DNA from: Lachnospiraceae bacterium
GTDB taxonomy: Bacteria > Bacillota > Clostridia > Lachnospirales > Lachnospiraceae
Length of the DNA: 6,766 nt
Direction: 5' to 3'
NCBI GenBank assembly: GCA_017446125.1
Contig: JAFSRL010000159.1
Span: 1-6,766 of the forward strand
Part shown: in pieces, positions 1 through 6,157 of the stretch
Numbering within the stretch: position 1 is the stretch's first letter
How the letters are laid out: every line of letters begins with the position of its first letter
Made by a program: the position numbers and the translations under genes
The notes under the pieces: model-generated
The model's input: the letters and a program-made list of their open reading frames with translations, nothing else
Told to the model about the DNA's origin: nothing
Database searches by the model: none

Positions 1-930
1 ATGGAGGTTGCGGACCGCTGCACGGTGTTGCGTCGCGGCAAGGGCATCGGTACCGTGGAGATTAAGGACACGACCGTGGCGGAGCTTTCCCGCATGATGG
101 TGGGACGCGACGTGCAGCTTGTCGTGGATAAGGAAGACAAGGAAGCCGGCAACGTCATTCTGGATGTCGAGAACATGACGGTTGCCTCCAGGCTTCATAA
201 GAACAATGCGGTGAAGGATGTCTCGTTCAAGGTACGGGAAGGCGAAATTGTCTGCATTGCAGGCATCGACGGCAACGGCCAGACGGAGCTTGTCTACGGC
301 ATCACGGGTTTAGAGCCGCTCGTTTCGGGAAAGCTGACGCTGGACGGAAAAGACATCACGCATGCACCCATCAGGGAGCGTTCGACCTCCGGCATGAGTC
401 ACATTCCGGAAGACCGGCAAAAGCACGGACTGGTGCTCGATTATTCCCTGGAGAACAACATTATTTTACAGCGCTATTTCGAACCGGAATTCAAGTCCGG
501 CGCAGGCTTTTTGAAACGCGGCAATATCCGTTCGTACGCGGAGCGTCTGATCGAACAGTACGACGTAAGGTCCGGGCAGGGACCCGTAACGATGGCGCGC
601 TCGATGTCCGGCGGCAACCAGCAAAAGGCGATCATTGCAAGAGAACTGGACAAGGATCCGAAGCTTTTGGTCGCCGTGCAGCCCACACGAGGGCTTGACG
701 TGGGCGCGATTGAATACATTCACAGACAGCTCATCGAACAGCGCAACCACGGACGTGCGGTACTGTTGGTTTCCCTGGAGCTGGAGGAGGTCATGAGCGT
801 TTCCGACCGCATCCTCGTCATCTATGAAGGCGAGATTGTGGGAGAGTTCGATCCCAAAACCGCCACAAGAGAAGAGCTGGGTCTTTACATGGCCGGCGCG
901 AAACGTCAGGAAGGGAGGGAAGCGGTATGA
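1..930 (+). CDS. Nucleoside/simple-sugar ABC importer ATPase, NupO (YufO) type, 3' part (5' end outside window)
   Basis: This is the C-terminal part of a tandem-domain ATPase that powers uptake of purine nucleosides, working at the inner face of the membrane with the two permeases that follow. Family members have about 510 residues; only the last 309 are visible. The Met at position 1 is probably internal, because the first residues (MEVADRCTVLRRGK) match the end of the first nucleotide-binding domain. The second domain begins near residue 53. It has the degenerate P-loop typical of this family (GIDGNGQTEL, 89-98), the IPEDRQKHGL motif (135-144), a signature MSGGNQQK (202-209), and the Walker B region VAVQPTRGLD (224-233), where Gln stands in the usual acidic position. 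SLEL (258-261) replaces the switch His. These deviations are usual for second domains of this family, so they do not suggest decay. The stop overlaps the next start by four bases (ATGA), which indicates translational coupling. The substrate is inferred from family only. Confidence 0.93.
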   Translation: MEVADRCTVLRRGKGIGTVEIKDTTVAELSRMMVGRDVQLVVDKEDKEAGNVILDVENMTVASRLHKNNAVKDVSFKVREGEIVCIAGIDGNGQTELVYGITGLEPLVSGKLTLDGKDITHAPIRERSTSGMSHIPEDRQKHGLVLDYSLENNIILQRYFEPEFKSGAGFLKRGNIRSYAERLIEQYDVRSGQGPVTMARSMSGGNQQKAIIARELDKDPKLLVAVQPTRGLDVGAIEYIHRQLIEQRNHGRAVLLVSLELEEVMSVSDRILVIYEGEIVGEFDPKTATREELGLYMAGAKRQEGREAV

Positions 931-2099
931 ATCAGAAAGAAAAAGTCAGCTTCTGGTCGCGACCCGTCGTACAGTCAATCGCAGCATCCGTATTGTGTAT
1001 CATTGCAGGACTGATTCTGGGGTACATTGTTCTTGCGGTCATCAACGCGAAGGGTGCGGGTGAGGCGATTGTCACACTGTTAAAGAACTTCATGACCTAT
1101 TCGGCGCCCGCCGCGCAAAGAAAATACCTGGGCAACACGCTGGTAAAAACGGCGCCCTTACTGATGTGTGCGTTGTCCATCCAGTTTTGCTATAAGGTGG
1201 GTCTTTTCAACATCGGTGCCGCAGGACAATACGTCATGGGCAGCGGCATGGCGCTTTATGCGGCGCTTTCCTTAAAGCTGCCGTGGTTTTTGTGCGTGCT
1301 CTTTGCGGTGTGCGCAGGCGCCGTCTGGGGACTCATTGTGGGCATCCTGAAGGCGTACCGCAACGTGAACGAGGTCATCTCCGGCATCATGTTAAACTGG
1401 ATCGGGCTGTATCTGATGAACATGCTTCTGACTCCGGTGAAGGAGGTTGCTTCCCCTTATACGGAGCAGGTGATGAAAATGAACAAGGCGGCAATCCTTC
1501 CGTCATTGGGGCTGGGAAAACTGTTTTCCAACAACAATTACGTCACGATTGCAATTCCCTGCACCATCATCATCGCAATCATCATCTGGGTAATCCAGAA
1601 CAAAACGGTTTTCGGATATGAGCTGCGGGCGACCGGCTTAAATAAGGACGCGGCAAAGTACGCCGGGATGAAGGGAAACAAGAACATCATCCTGAGTTTA
1701 ATGATTGGCGGCGGTCTGGCAGGCTTAGGCGGCGCCTTCCTTTACCTGACCGGATTCGAACAGTGGAGTGTGACACAGTCCTCTGTGCCCGGCATGGGAT
1801 TCAACGGAATTGCGGCGACCTTCTTAGGAGCCCTGCATCCGATCGGGACCGTCTTTTCTTCCTACTTTATCCAGCACATCACGTCCGGCGGCGCGTACAT
1901 CGACAAGGTGGTTTACCCGTCACAGATTTCTGATTTGATCAGCGCAATCATCATTTATCTGTGCGCATTTGTGCTCTTCTTTAAGACCTTTATCAACGCG
2001 AGAATCCGTGCAAGACAAGAACGTGATTTGGAGAAGGTACGCGCCATGCGCGAGGCAGAAGAAGGCAGCGTCAACAGGGAAGGAGGCGAGCAGTCATGA
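927..2099 (+). CDS. Nucleoside ABC importer permease, NupP (YufP) type
   Basis: This is an integral membrane subunit of 390 residues in the branched-chain amino acid/simple sugar permease superfamily. It should form half of the translocation channel of the nucleoside importer. It starts with a hydrophobic segment (about 15-38), followed by several more, for example about 118-141, 150-168, 206-223, 253-275 and 336-352. Family motifs are clear: YKVGLFNIGAAGQY (89-102), NEVISGIMLNWIGLYL (148-163), RATGLNKDAAKYAGM (234-248), and GFNGIAATFLGALHPIGTVF near 291-310. The C-terminal tail after about residue 357 is highly charged and probably cytoplasmic. The start overlaps the ATPase stop (ATGA), with a GGGAGGG Shine-Dalgarno just upstream. 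The stop overlaps the next permease start in the same way. The sequence looks intact. Nucleoside specificity is inferred from the operon type and is not shown directly. Confidence 0.93.
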   Translation: MNQKEKVSFWSRPVVQSIAASVLCIIAGLILGYIVLAVINAKGAGEAIVTLLKNFMTYSAPAAQRKYLGNTLVKTAPLLMCALSIQFCYKVGLFNIGAAGQYVMGSGMALYAALSLKLPWFLCVLFAVCAGAVWGLIVGILKAYRNVNEVISGIMLNWIGLYLMNMLLTPVKEVASPYTEQVMKMNKAAILPSLGLGKLFSNNNYVTIAIPCTIIIAIIIWVIQNKTVFGYELRATGLNKDAAKYAGMKGNKNIILSLMIGGGLAGLGGAFLYLTGFEQWSVTQSSVPGMGFNGIAATFLGALHPIGTVFSSYFIQHITSGGAYIDKVVYPSQISDLISAIIIYLCAFVLFFKTFINARIRARQERDLEKVRAMREAEEGSVNREGGEQS

Positions 2100-3037
2100 T
2101 ATTACTGATTCAATATACAATTCTGTTTGCGTCGGTTCTGATGCTTGTGGCATTGGGCGGCTGTTTTTCGGAGCACTCCGGTGTCATCAACTTAGGGCTT
2201 GAGGGCATCATGGTGATGGGAGCCCTGGGCGGTGCATTGACAATGAAATACCTGCCGGAAGCATCAGGTGTCTTTGTCATCATCTTAGCGGTCATTGCGG
2301 TTTCCATCCTTTCGGGTGTTTTGTATTCCTTCCTGCTGGCGATTGCTGCAATCAATTTCAAGGCGGACCAGACACTGGTGGGAACCGCCATGAACATGCT
2401 CGCGGCTGCGGCGGCAACGGTTTTTGTTAAGGCAATCAATATGGCGGAGAATCCCGACAACGTCTCTGCAACTATCCAGTACATCAAACCCAAGGAAGCG
2501 TTTATTGTGAACATCGGCTCCTTCCAGTTCAACTGGTTCATGTTAGTGGCGCTTCTTGCACTTATCGCGGCGCACATCGTGCTCTACAGAACGCGGTTCG
2601 GGCTGCGTTTAATGGCGTGCGGCGAGCATCCGCAGGCGGCGGACTCCGTGGGAATCAATGTGTTAAAGATGCGTTGGGCCGGTGTTTTGATTTCCGGTAT
2701 GCTGGGAGGTCTGGGCGGTATCGTCTATATCACGGCAGGCGTTTCCGAGTGGAAGTTTGAAGTGGGCGTTGCGGGCTTTGGGTTTCTGGCGCTCGCCGTT
2801 ATGATTTTCGGACAATGGAAACCGGTGAACATCGCGCTTGCGGCGCTGCTCTTCGGATTCTTCCGCGCGTTGTCCAACGTGTATACCGGCTTCCCGCTTC
2901 TTGCATCTCTGGGACTTCCCGGCACGATTTACAACATGATGCCATACATTATTTCGCTCGTTGTCCTTGTGTTCGCCTCAACGAATTCGAGAGCGCCCAA
3001 GGCGGAAGGCATTCCGTACGATAAGGGAACGCGCTAA
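2096..3037 (+). CDS. Nucleoside ABC importer permease, NupQ (YufQ) type
   Basis: This is the second permease of the importer, 313 residues, which should pair with the preceding permease to form the channel. Hydrophobic segments cover about 4-22, 30-50, 58-86, 92-113, 147-164, 193-214, 226-255 and 280-295. Diagnostic family motifs are FSEHSGVINLGLEGIMVMG (24-42), DQTLVGTAMNMLA (91-103), RLMACGEHPQAADSVGI (171-187) and FLALAVMIFGQWKP (230-243). The length is normal for the family. The start is set by a strong Shine-Dalgarno (GGGAAGGAGG, 2077-2086) nine bases upstream, and the ATG overlaps the previous stop as ATGA. It is the last gene of the operon: the next gene lies 220 bases downstream behind a hairpin and its own promoter. 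Confidence 0.93.
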   Translation: MILLIQYTILFASVLMLVALGGCFSEHSGVINLGLEGIMVMGALGGALTMKYLPEASGVFVIILAVIAVSILSGVLYSFLLAIAAINFKADQTLVGTAMNMLAAAAATVFVKAINMAENPDNVSATIQYIKPKEAFIVNIGSFQFNWFMLVALLALIAAHIVLYRTRFGLRLMACGEHPQAADSVGINVLKMRWAGVLISGMLGGLGGIVYITAGVSEWKFEVGVAGFGFLALAVMIFGQWKPVNIALAALLFGFFRALSNVYTGFPLLASLGLPGTIYNMMPYIISLVVLVFASTNSRAPKAEGIPYDKGTR

Positions 3038-3066
3038 ATAACAGGCCCCGTTTTGCCATGTCATTC

Positions 3067-3103
3067 TGTTCCAAAAGTGTTCTGATTGAACACTTTTGGA
3101 ACA
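3067..3103 (+). terminator. Perfect 16-bp hairpin after the importer operon (probable transcription terminator)
   Basis: The arms 3067-3082 and 3088-3103 are perfectly complementary (TGTTCCAAAAGTGTTC and its reverse complement) around a five-base loop TGATT. It lies 29 bases after the last permease stop, where a terminator is expected. It is not canonical: the 3' side continues CTTCTTGT rather than a run of T, and the stem has modest GC content. It could instead be an operator, a transcript-stabilising structure or a remnant of a repeat element. Confidence 0.55.
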
Positions 3104-3157
3104 CTTCTTGTATAAGAATCATTAATGCTAGACCGTGACCATGGAAAAGACCGCCTG

Positions 3158-3174
3158 TGTTACGGTTTTGTTAC
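3158..3174 (+). promoter_or_regulatory. Probable WalR (YycF) binding box
   Basis: Two direct TGTTAC hexamers (3158-3163 and 3169-3174) are separated by five bases. This is an exact match to the published WalR consensus TGTWAH-N5-TGTWAH. The identity extends to ten bases (TGTTACGGTT twice, period 11), placing both half-sites on the same face of the helix. The box covers the position where the -35 hexamer of the following promoter would lie. WalR is the response regulator of the essential cell-wall two-component system of low-GC Gram-positives, so regulation of a secreted protein fits. The assignment rests on motif match and context only. Confidence 0.6.
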
Positions 3175-3182
3175 GGTTGTTG

Positions 3183-3191
3183 TGTTAAAAT
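3183..3191 (+). promoter_or_regulatory. Extended -10 element of the secreted-protein promoter
   Basis: TAAAAT (3186-3191) is preceded by TG at 3183-3184, forming an extended -10 element. No good TTGACA match lies 16-18 bases upstream. That position is taken by the direct repeat proposed as a WalR box, which is consistent with activator dependence. The predicted start of transcription is near 3198, leaving a leader of about 60 bases that contains a small CCGGC/GCCGG hairpin (3211-3225). Confidence 0.5.
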
Positions 3192-3245
3192 AAAGTCGCG
3201 GGTGACATTCCCGGCGTAATGCCGGATGAGGTGCTTGACAGAGAG

Positions 3246-3250
3246 AGGAG
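3246..3250 (+). promoter_or_regulatory. Ribosome binding site fixing the secreted-protein start at 3258
   Basis: AGGAG lies seven bases before the ATG at 3258. An in-frame ATG at 3219 would add 13 residues, but it lies in the loop of a leader hairpin, has no Shine-Dalgarno, and would put an acidic stretch before the signal peptide. The start at 3258 gives a normal signal peptide. Confidence 0.75.
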
Positions 3251-3257
3251 AGGCGAT

Positions 3258-4463
3258 ATGAAAACAGACACAAAAAGAAACGGATTACGGAAGGCGGCAT
3301 CGCTGTTATGCGCGGCGATGGTACTGGTGGTATCCGTCGGGACAGGGCTGGTCGTCACGCCGTTGGTCGCGCATGCGGCGGACTACAGGGCGGAGCTGGA
3401 CGGTAATACATTGACGATTTACGATCCTGCCAATCCTGGCGCACCGGTAACGATTGACCTAAACGCCCCCATCCTCTATAGCGGTGGTGTTCTTAGGTAT
3501 ATTGGTTTTGGTGTTAACATCACTTCCCCGAACATAGGGAGTGGTGATACTCTCACATTGATTGTTAAGAATGATACCCAGATAAATAGCATTGTGTTTC
3601 GTGGGCAAAAAATGATCATCACGGGAGATCGCAAGCTGACCTGTGATGGTTTTATTAGAGCAAATGGGGAGTTGGTCATTGAGAATGCGAATATAGAGGC
3701 TAGCATTGGTGCACCTAGCATTCACGGGATATCTGCAGGTAGTAATCTCACCATAAAAAACAGCACCGTCACGGCGCAGGCCGGTTCCGATGCCGACGGG
3801 ATCAGATCCCAAAGTGGCGATGTGTTCATTGACAGGCAGTCTACGGTTATTTCTAACGGCAGACAAAACGGCATTTCCGCGGGTGGCAGAATCACCATAG
3901 AAAACGGCGCCAGTGTAAATGCGACCGGAGGCAACGGAATTGGGTTGAATGCGCAGGGTGGCGTCTATTATACCTCGGGTACTGCCGCAGTCAGTGGTTC
4001 TGCAGGCTGCGCAGGCGGACACGCGTCCGTTCACTGGGAGACCGTTTATGAAGCCGATGCGCATAACGACGGCGAGATGGTTTGCCGGTGCGATTCCTGC
4101 GGCGAAGTACTTTACCGCATCCCGGTTTCCGCCTACGGCGTGTTCAGTAAAACCACGATGCAAAAGATTATGGATGCCCCGCAGGGCGCGACCGTCGAGG
4201 TGAAGACATCCCGCTGGATTTCCTTTCATAAGATGGTGATGCAGGCACTGGCGAATCGTCCGGACGTGACGCTCAAGGTCAGTTTTCTTGACGGCGAATA
4301 TCGCGGAAACCGGATGACCTTTACGATTCCCGCGGGGTATGATGCACTCTCATTGCCAAATGAGGAGGGCTACTGCGGCTTTCTGTACCTTGGCGGCATC
4401 TTCGGCCTGCACCCGGAAGAGAGAGGAGCGCAATCAACGAACGCACCGCTCACCGGCACCTGA
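3258..4463 (+). CDS. Secreted beta-solenoid-like protein with conserved C-terminal domain, function unknown
   Basis: This 401-residue protein is predicted to be exported. A signal peptide spans residues 1-40, with a basic start (KTDTKRNGLRK), a hydrophobic core (13-37) and a likely signal peptidase I site AHA|AD. Residues about 44-240 consist of short recurring strands with Gly/Asn turns (NTLTIYD, DTLTLIVKN, NLTIKNSTV, RITIENGASV), as in right-handed beta-helix or carbohydrate-binding surface proteins. A linker rich in Gly/Ala/Ser follows. Next comes a cysteine cluster C276-x-C278-x2-C281 preceded by His/Trp residues, resembling small zinc-ribbon modules of Firmicute surface proteins. The C-terminal domain (about 286-385) includes RWISFHKMVMQALANRPDVT (319-338), FTIPAGYDALSLP (355-367) and GYCGFLYLGGIFG (371-383). 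I recall this domain type from Lachnospiraceae and relatives but know no function for it. No LPXTG anchor or catalytic motif is evident. A probable WalR box lies upstream. The last 30 bases overlap galK on the other strand. Confidence 0.85.
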   Translation: MKTDTKRNGLRKAASLLCAAMVLVVSVGTGLVVTPLVAHAADYRAELDGNTLTIYDPANPGAPVTIDLNAPILYSGGVLRYIGFGVNITSPNIGSGDTLTLIVKNDTQINSIVFRGQKMIITGDRKLTCDGFIRANGELVIENANIEASIGAPSIHGISAGSNLTIKNSTVTAQAGSDADGIRSQSGDVFIDRQSTVISNGRQNGISAGGRITIENGASVNATGGNGIGLNAQGGVYYTSGTAAVSGSAGCAGGHASVHWETVYEADAHNDGEMVCRCDSCGEVLYRIPVSAYGVFSKTTMQKIMDAPQGATVEVKTSRWISFHKMVMQALANRPDVTLKVSFLDGEYRGNRMTFTIPAGYDALSLPNEEGYCGFLYLGGIFGLHPEERGAQSTNAPLTGT

Positions 4464-5630
4464 TGGATTGATGGCGGTGCGGTAAATATTCTCCGCACCA
4501 AAGAACGGGGTCATATAGTCGAGATAGGCATCCGAAAATTCCTTTTTGACAACGGTCATGATGACGCCGGCAAAGCCGCCGCCGTGGATGCGGGTGACAC
4601 CGCAGTGATGTTTTTCCAGGAATAATCTTGTCAGCGCAAGCGCTGCCGGAATCGGTTGTTCTTCCGGAAGTCCTTCCACAACGCAGTTTTGAAGGATTTC
4701 CCAGGAGGAATGACCGCTTTCCTCAATCAGGCGCAGGACTTCATCAAAGCGCTCTTCTTTCACAGCGGCGGCAGCGGCATCCACGCGGGCACATTCCTCG
4801 TAGTAATGAATCGCGCGCAGGATTGCGCGGTCGTTTCCGATTTCCTGCCGCAGCTTTGGTAAGCGGTCATAAAAGTCGTCCCGCGAAATTTCGCACAGAT
4901 TCTTTTTGCCAAAGGCAGCCGCAACGAGCCGCATCTCGCCGGGGATGGAGGAATAGGCGGCGGAGAGGTCTGCGTGTCCCTTGCCGGTGTTCACGATGAC
5001 AAGATCATACCCCAAACGCTCATAATCAAAATCGACGGGCGTACAGGACGCGCCATCCGCAAAGTCCAAAAGGATTGTGCCGCCGTGACCGCACGCCATC
5101 TGATCCATGAGACCACTTGCCTTATTCCAGAAGACGTTCTCCGCATATTGCCCGATACGCGCACAGGTCGCGAGGTCCGCCTTCCCGTCATGGAAGAAAT
5201 GATTCAGGACGCTCATAAACATCATTTCGAAGGAGGCGGAAGAGGAAACGCCCGCGGAGGGGATGACGGTCGAAGAGACATAAATGTTTAAACCGCCCAC
5301 CTGCCAGCCATCACGGATTGCACCGTCAATCATACCGGCGACAAGGGAAAGCGATCCCTGTTCCTTTGGAACCGACTGCAAATCGGAAAGCGGGATGATG
5401 ACAGATTTTGAGTGCCCTTCACTAATCAGGGTAAGCGTGTTATCTCCGGATGGCGCTGCCGCGCAGATTGTTTCCATCGTGATTGCCGCGGCAAGAATTC
5501 GTCCGCCGTTGTGATCGGTGTGATTGCCGATGATTTCCGTGCGTCCGGGCGCGGAAAAGAAGCGCACACCCTCCGATGAAGGAAAGCGTGCGTGAAAATT
5601 GCTTAACAGGGATTCAAATCTTTTTTCCAT
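4434..5630 (-). CDS. galK: Galactokinase (GHMP kinase)
   Basis: GalK phosphorylates galactose with ATP to galactose-1-phosphate, the first committed step of the cytoplasmic Leloir pathway. The 398-residue length is normal. The galactokinase signature is APGRTEIIGNHTDHNGG (27-43), which includes the catalytic-type Arg30 and sugar-binding His37/Asp39. The GHMP ATP-binding motif is PSAGVSSSAS (124-133). The catalytic base should be Asp176 in SGLMDQMACGHGG. The third GHMP motif is RIHGGGFAGVIMTV (347-360). The usual Glu of GEHTDY is Asn36 here; I believe this GNHTDH variant is common in Firmicute members, but it may affect substrate preference. The start overlaps the stop of the upstream ATPase remnant (TGATG), with an AAGGTGA Shine-Dalgarno ten bases upstream, implying coupled translation. 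galT and galE are not in the window. The 3' end overlaps the convergent secreted-protein gene. Confidence 0.93.
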   Translation of the reverse strand: MEKRFESLLSNFHARFPSSEGVRFFSAPGRTEIIGNHTDHNGGRILAAAITMETICAAAPSGDNTLTLISEGHSKSVIIPLSDLQSVPKEQGSLSLVAGMIDGAIRDGWQVGGLNIYVSSTVIPSAGVSSSASFEMMFMSVLNHFFHDGKADLATCARIGQYAENVFWNKASGLMDQMACGHGGTILLDFADGASCTPVDFDYERLGYDLVIVNTGKGHADLSAAYSSIPGEMRLVAAAFGKKNLCEISRDDFYDRLPKLRQEIGNDRAILRAIHYYEECARVDAAAAAVKEERFDEVLRLIEESGHSSWEILQNCVVEGLPEEQPIPAALALTRLFLEKHHCGVTRIHGGGFAGVIMTVVKKEFSDAYLDYMTPFFGAENIYRTAINPSGAGERCVR

Positions 5631-6022
5631 CAGTTGGTAATCACCTTTTCGGTGTCCTTGTCGAATACATGAATCTTTTCCGGGTCAAAGGTTACTTTCA
5701 CGGCGTCACCGGGATGCAGGGAGGTGGAAGGCTCCATGCGCGCGGTGACAGCCTTGCCGGCAAGATCGAAATAGAGGAAGACCATTGCGATGTCGCGGTC
5801 TTTTGGAGCGACATCGTTCATTTGCTTGCCGTCGATGTAAAGCTCGCCGGCAGAAATGTCTTCCAGCCCCGCAATCATACGCAGGGTTGTGGACTTTCCG
5901 CAACCGGACGGCCCGACGAAGATGATGAATTCTTTATCCTCAATTTCAAGATTGAAATCTTTGACTGCTTCAAAGCCGTTCGGATAGGTTTTGCAGATAC
6001 CCTTTAAAACCAAGTTGGACAT
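5630..6022 (-). pseudogene. ugpC: Internally deleted MsmK/UgpC-type carbohydrate ABC importer ATPase
   Basis: The reading frame is open (130 residues), but the protein is missing its centre. Intact relatives have about 360-375 residues and energise several sugar importers. Residues 1-82 are a normal N-terminus: Walker A GPSGCGKST (37-45) and DVAPKDRDIAMVF (70-82), which in relatives runs on into QNYALYPHM. Here it passes directly into LYFDLAGKAVTARMEPS and ends in the TOBE-type tail KIHVFDKDTEKVITN (116-130). The Q-loop, LSGGQ signature, Walker B, D-loop and switch His are all absent, so it cannot be a working ATPase. The junction is near 5776/5777. The loss is about 240 residues and keeps the frame, preserving the TGATG overlap with galK. 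The start at 6022 is chosen because GGGAGG stands five bases upstream. An in-frame TTG at 6091 coincides with the -35 hexamer and is unlikely. An assembly collapse is an alternative explanation. Confidence 0.88.
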
Positions 6023-6027
6023 AGATT

Positions 6028-6033
6028 CCTCCC
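6028..6033 (-). promoter_or_regulatory. Ribosome binding site of the ATPase remnant
   Basis: GGGAGG on the minus strand lies five bases before the ATG at 6022. It is a strong Shine-Dalgarno and excludes the longer reading that would begin with TTG at 6091. Confidence 0.8.
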
Positions 6034-6061
6034 AAAATGATGACGCGTTATCGTTAATTAA

Positions 6062-6091
6062 ATGATAAGCGCTTCTCTTCACCTGCGTCAA
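6062..6091 (-). promoter_or_regulatory. Promoter of the ATPase remnant-galK unit
   Basis: On the minus strand, TTGACG (6091-6086) and TATCAT (6067-6062) are separated by 18 bases. Each hexamer matches the sigma-A consensus at five of six positions. The -10 ends 39 bases before the ATG at 6022, and an AT-rich stretch (TTTAATTAA) follows it. This is the only convincing promoter seen for galK in the window. Confidence 0.65.
6064..6077 (-). promoter_or_regulatory. LacI/GalR-family operator
   Basis: The 14-base near-palindrome GATAAGCGCTTCTC (plus strand) has six of seven symmetrical pairs around a central CG, with a perfect AAGCGCTT core. This is the architecture of LacI-family operators. It sits between the -35 and -10 hexamers and touches the -10, a position where a bound regulator would block RNA polymerase. 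It does not fit the CcpA cre consensus well, so a dedicated galactose- or sugar-responsive repressor is more likely. No repressor gene is in the window. Confidence 0.5.
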
Positions 6092-6134
6092 GGAATGCGT
6101 GTGAGTCAGGGGGACGGGTACAGTGACTCATTCC
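6092..6134. repeat. REP-like hairpin A (TGAGTCA / TGACTCA)
   Basis: TGAGTCA (6102-6108) pairs with TGACTCA (6124-6130) across a 15-base loop reading GGGGGACGGGTACAG. The stem continues as GGAA (6092-6095) with TTCC (6131-6134) after a six-base bulge on the left side. The combination of TGACTCA with a GGGGGACGG run is one I recall from palindromic repeats scattered in Firmicute genomes near IS200-like (Y1/RAYT) transposases. That link is from memory and was not tested. It lies directly upstream of the galK-unit promoter. Confidence 0.6.
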
Positions 6135-6157
6135 TAAAAAGCGTCGTTTATTACCTG

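Noticed and set aside
202..261. Non-canonical Walker B and switch residues in the importer ATPase as signs of decay
   Set aside because: Gln in AVQPTRGLD and Ser in place of the switch His are normal for the second domain of this family.
1..930. Complete short single-domain ATPase starting at position 1
   Set aside because: The first residues match the end of the first domain of a double-domain ATPase, so the gene is cut by the window edge and is not naturally short.
3235..3240. Perfect TTGACA hexamer as a -35 box for the secreted-protein gene
   Set aside because: The -10 position would fall on the start codon itself, and the site is in the leader just before the Shine-Dalgarno. The extended -10 at 3183-3191 is better placed.
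3219..3257. Upstream in-frame ATG giving a 414-residue secreted protein
   Set aside because: It has no Shine-Dalgarno, lies in a leader hairpin, and would add acidic residues before the signal peptide. The ATG at 3258 has AGGAG at good spacing.
4476..4499. GGTGCGG/CCGCACC hairpin 13 bases after the secreted-protein stop as a terminator
   Set aside because: It has a seven-base-pair stem with a ten-base loop, no T-run on either strand, and lies wholly within galK coding sequence, so it is probably incidental.
6023..6091. N-terminal extension of the ATPase remnant from a TTG codon at 6091
   Set aside because: The extension overlaps the promoter hexamers and operator, its residues do not resemble the family, and a strong Shine-Dalgarno precedes the ATG at 6022.
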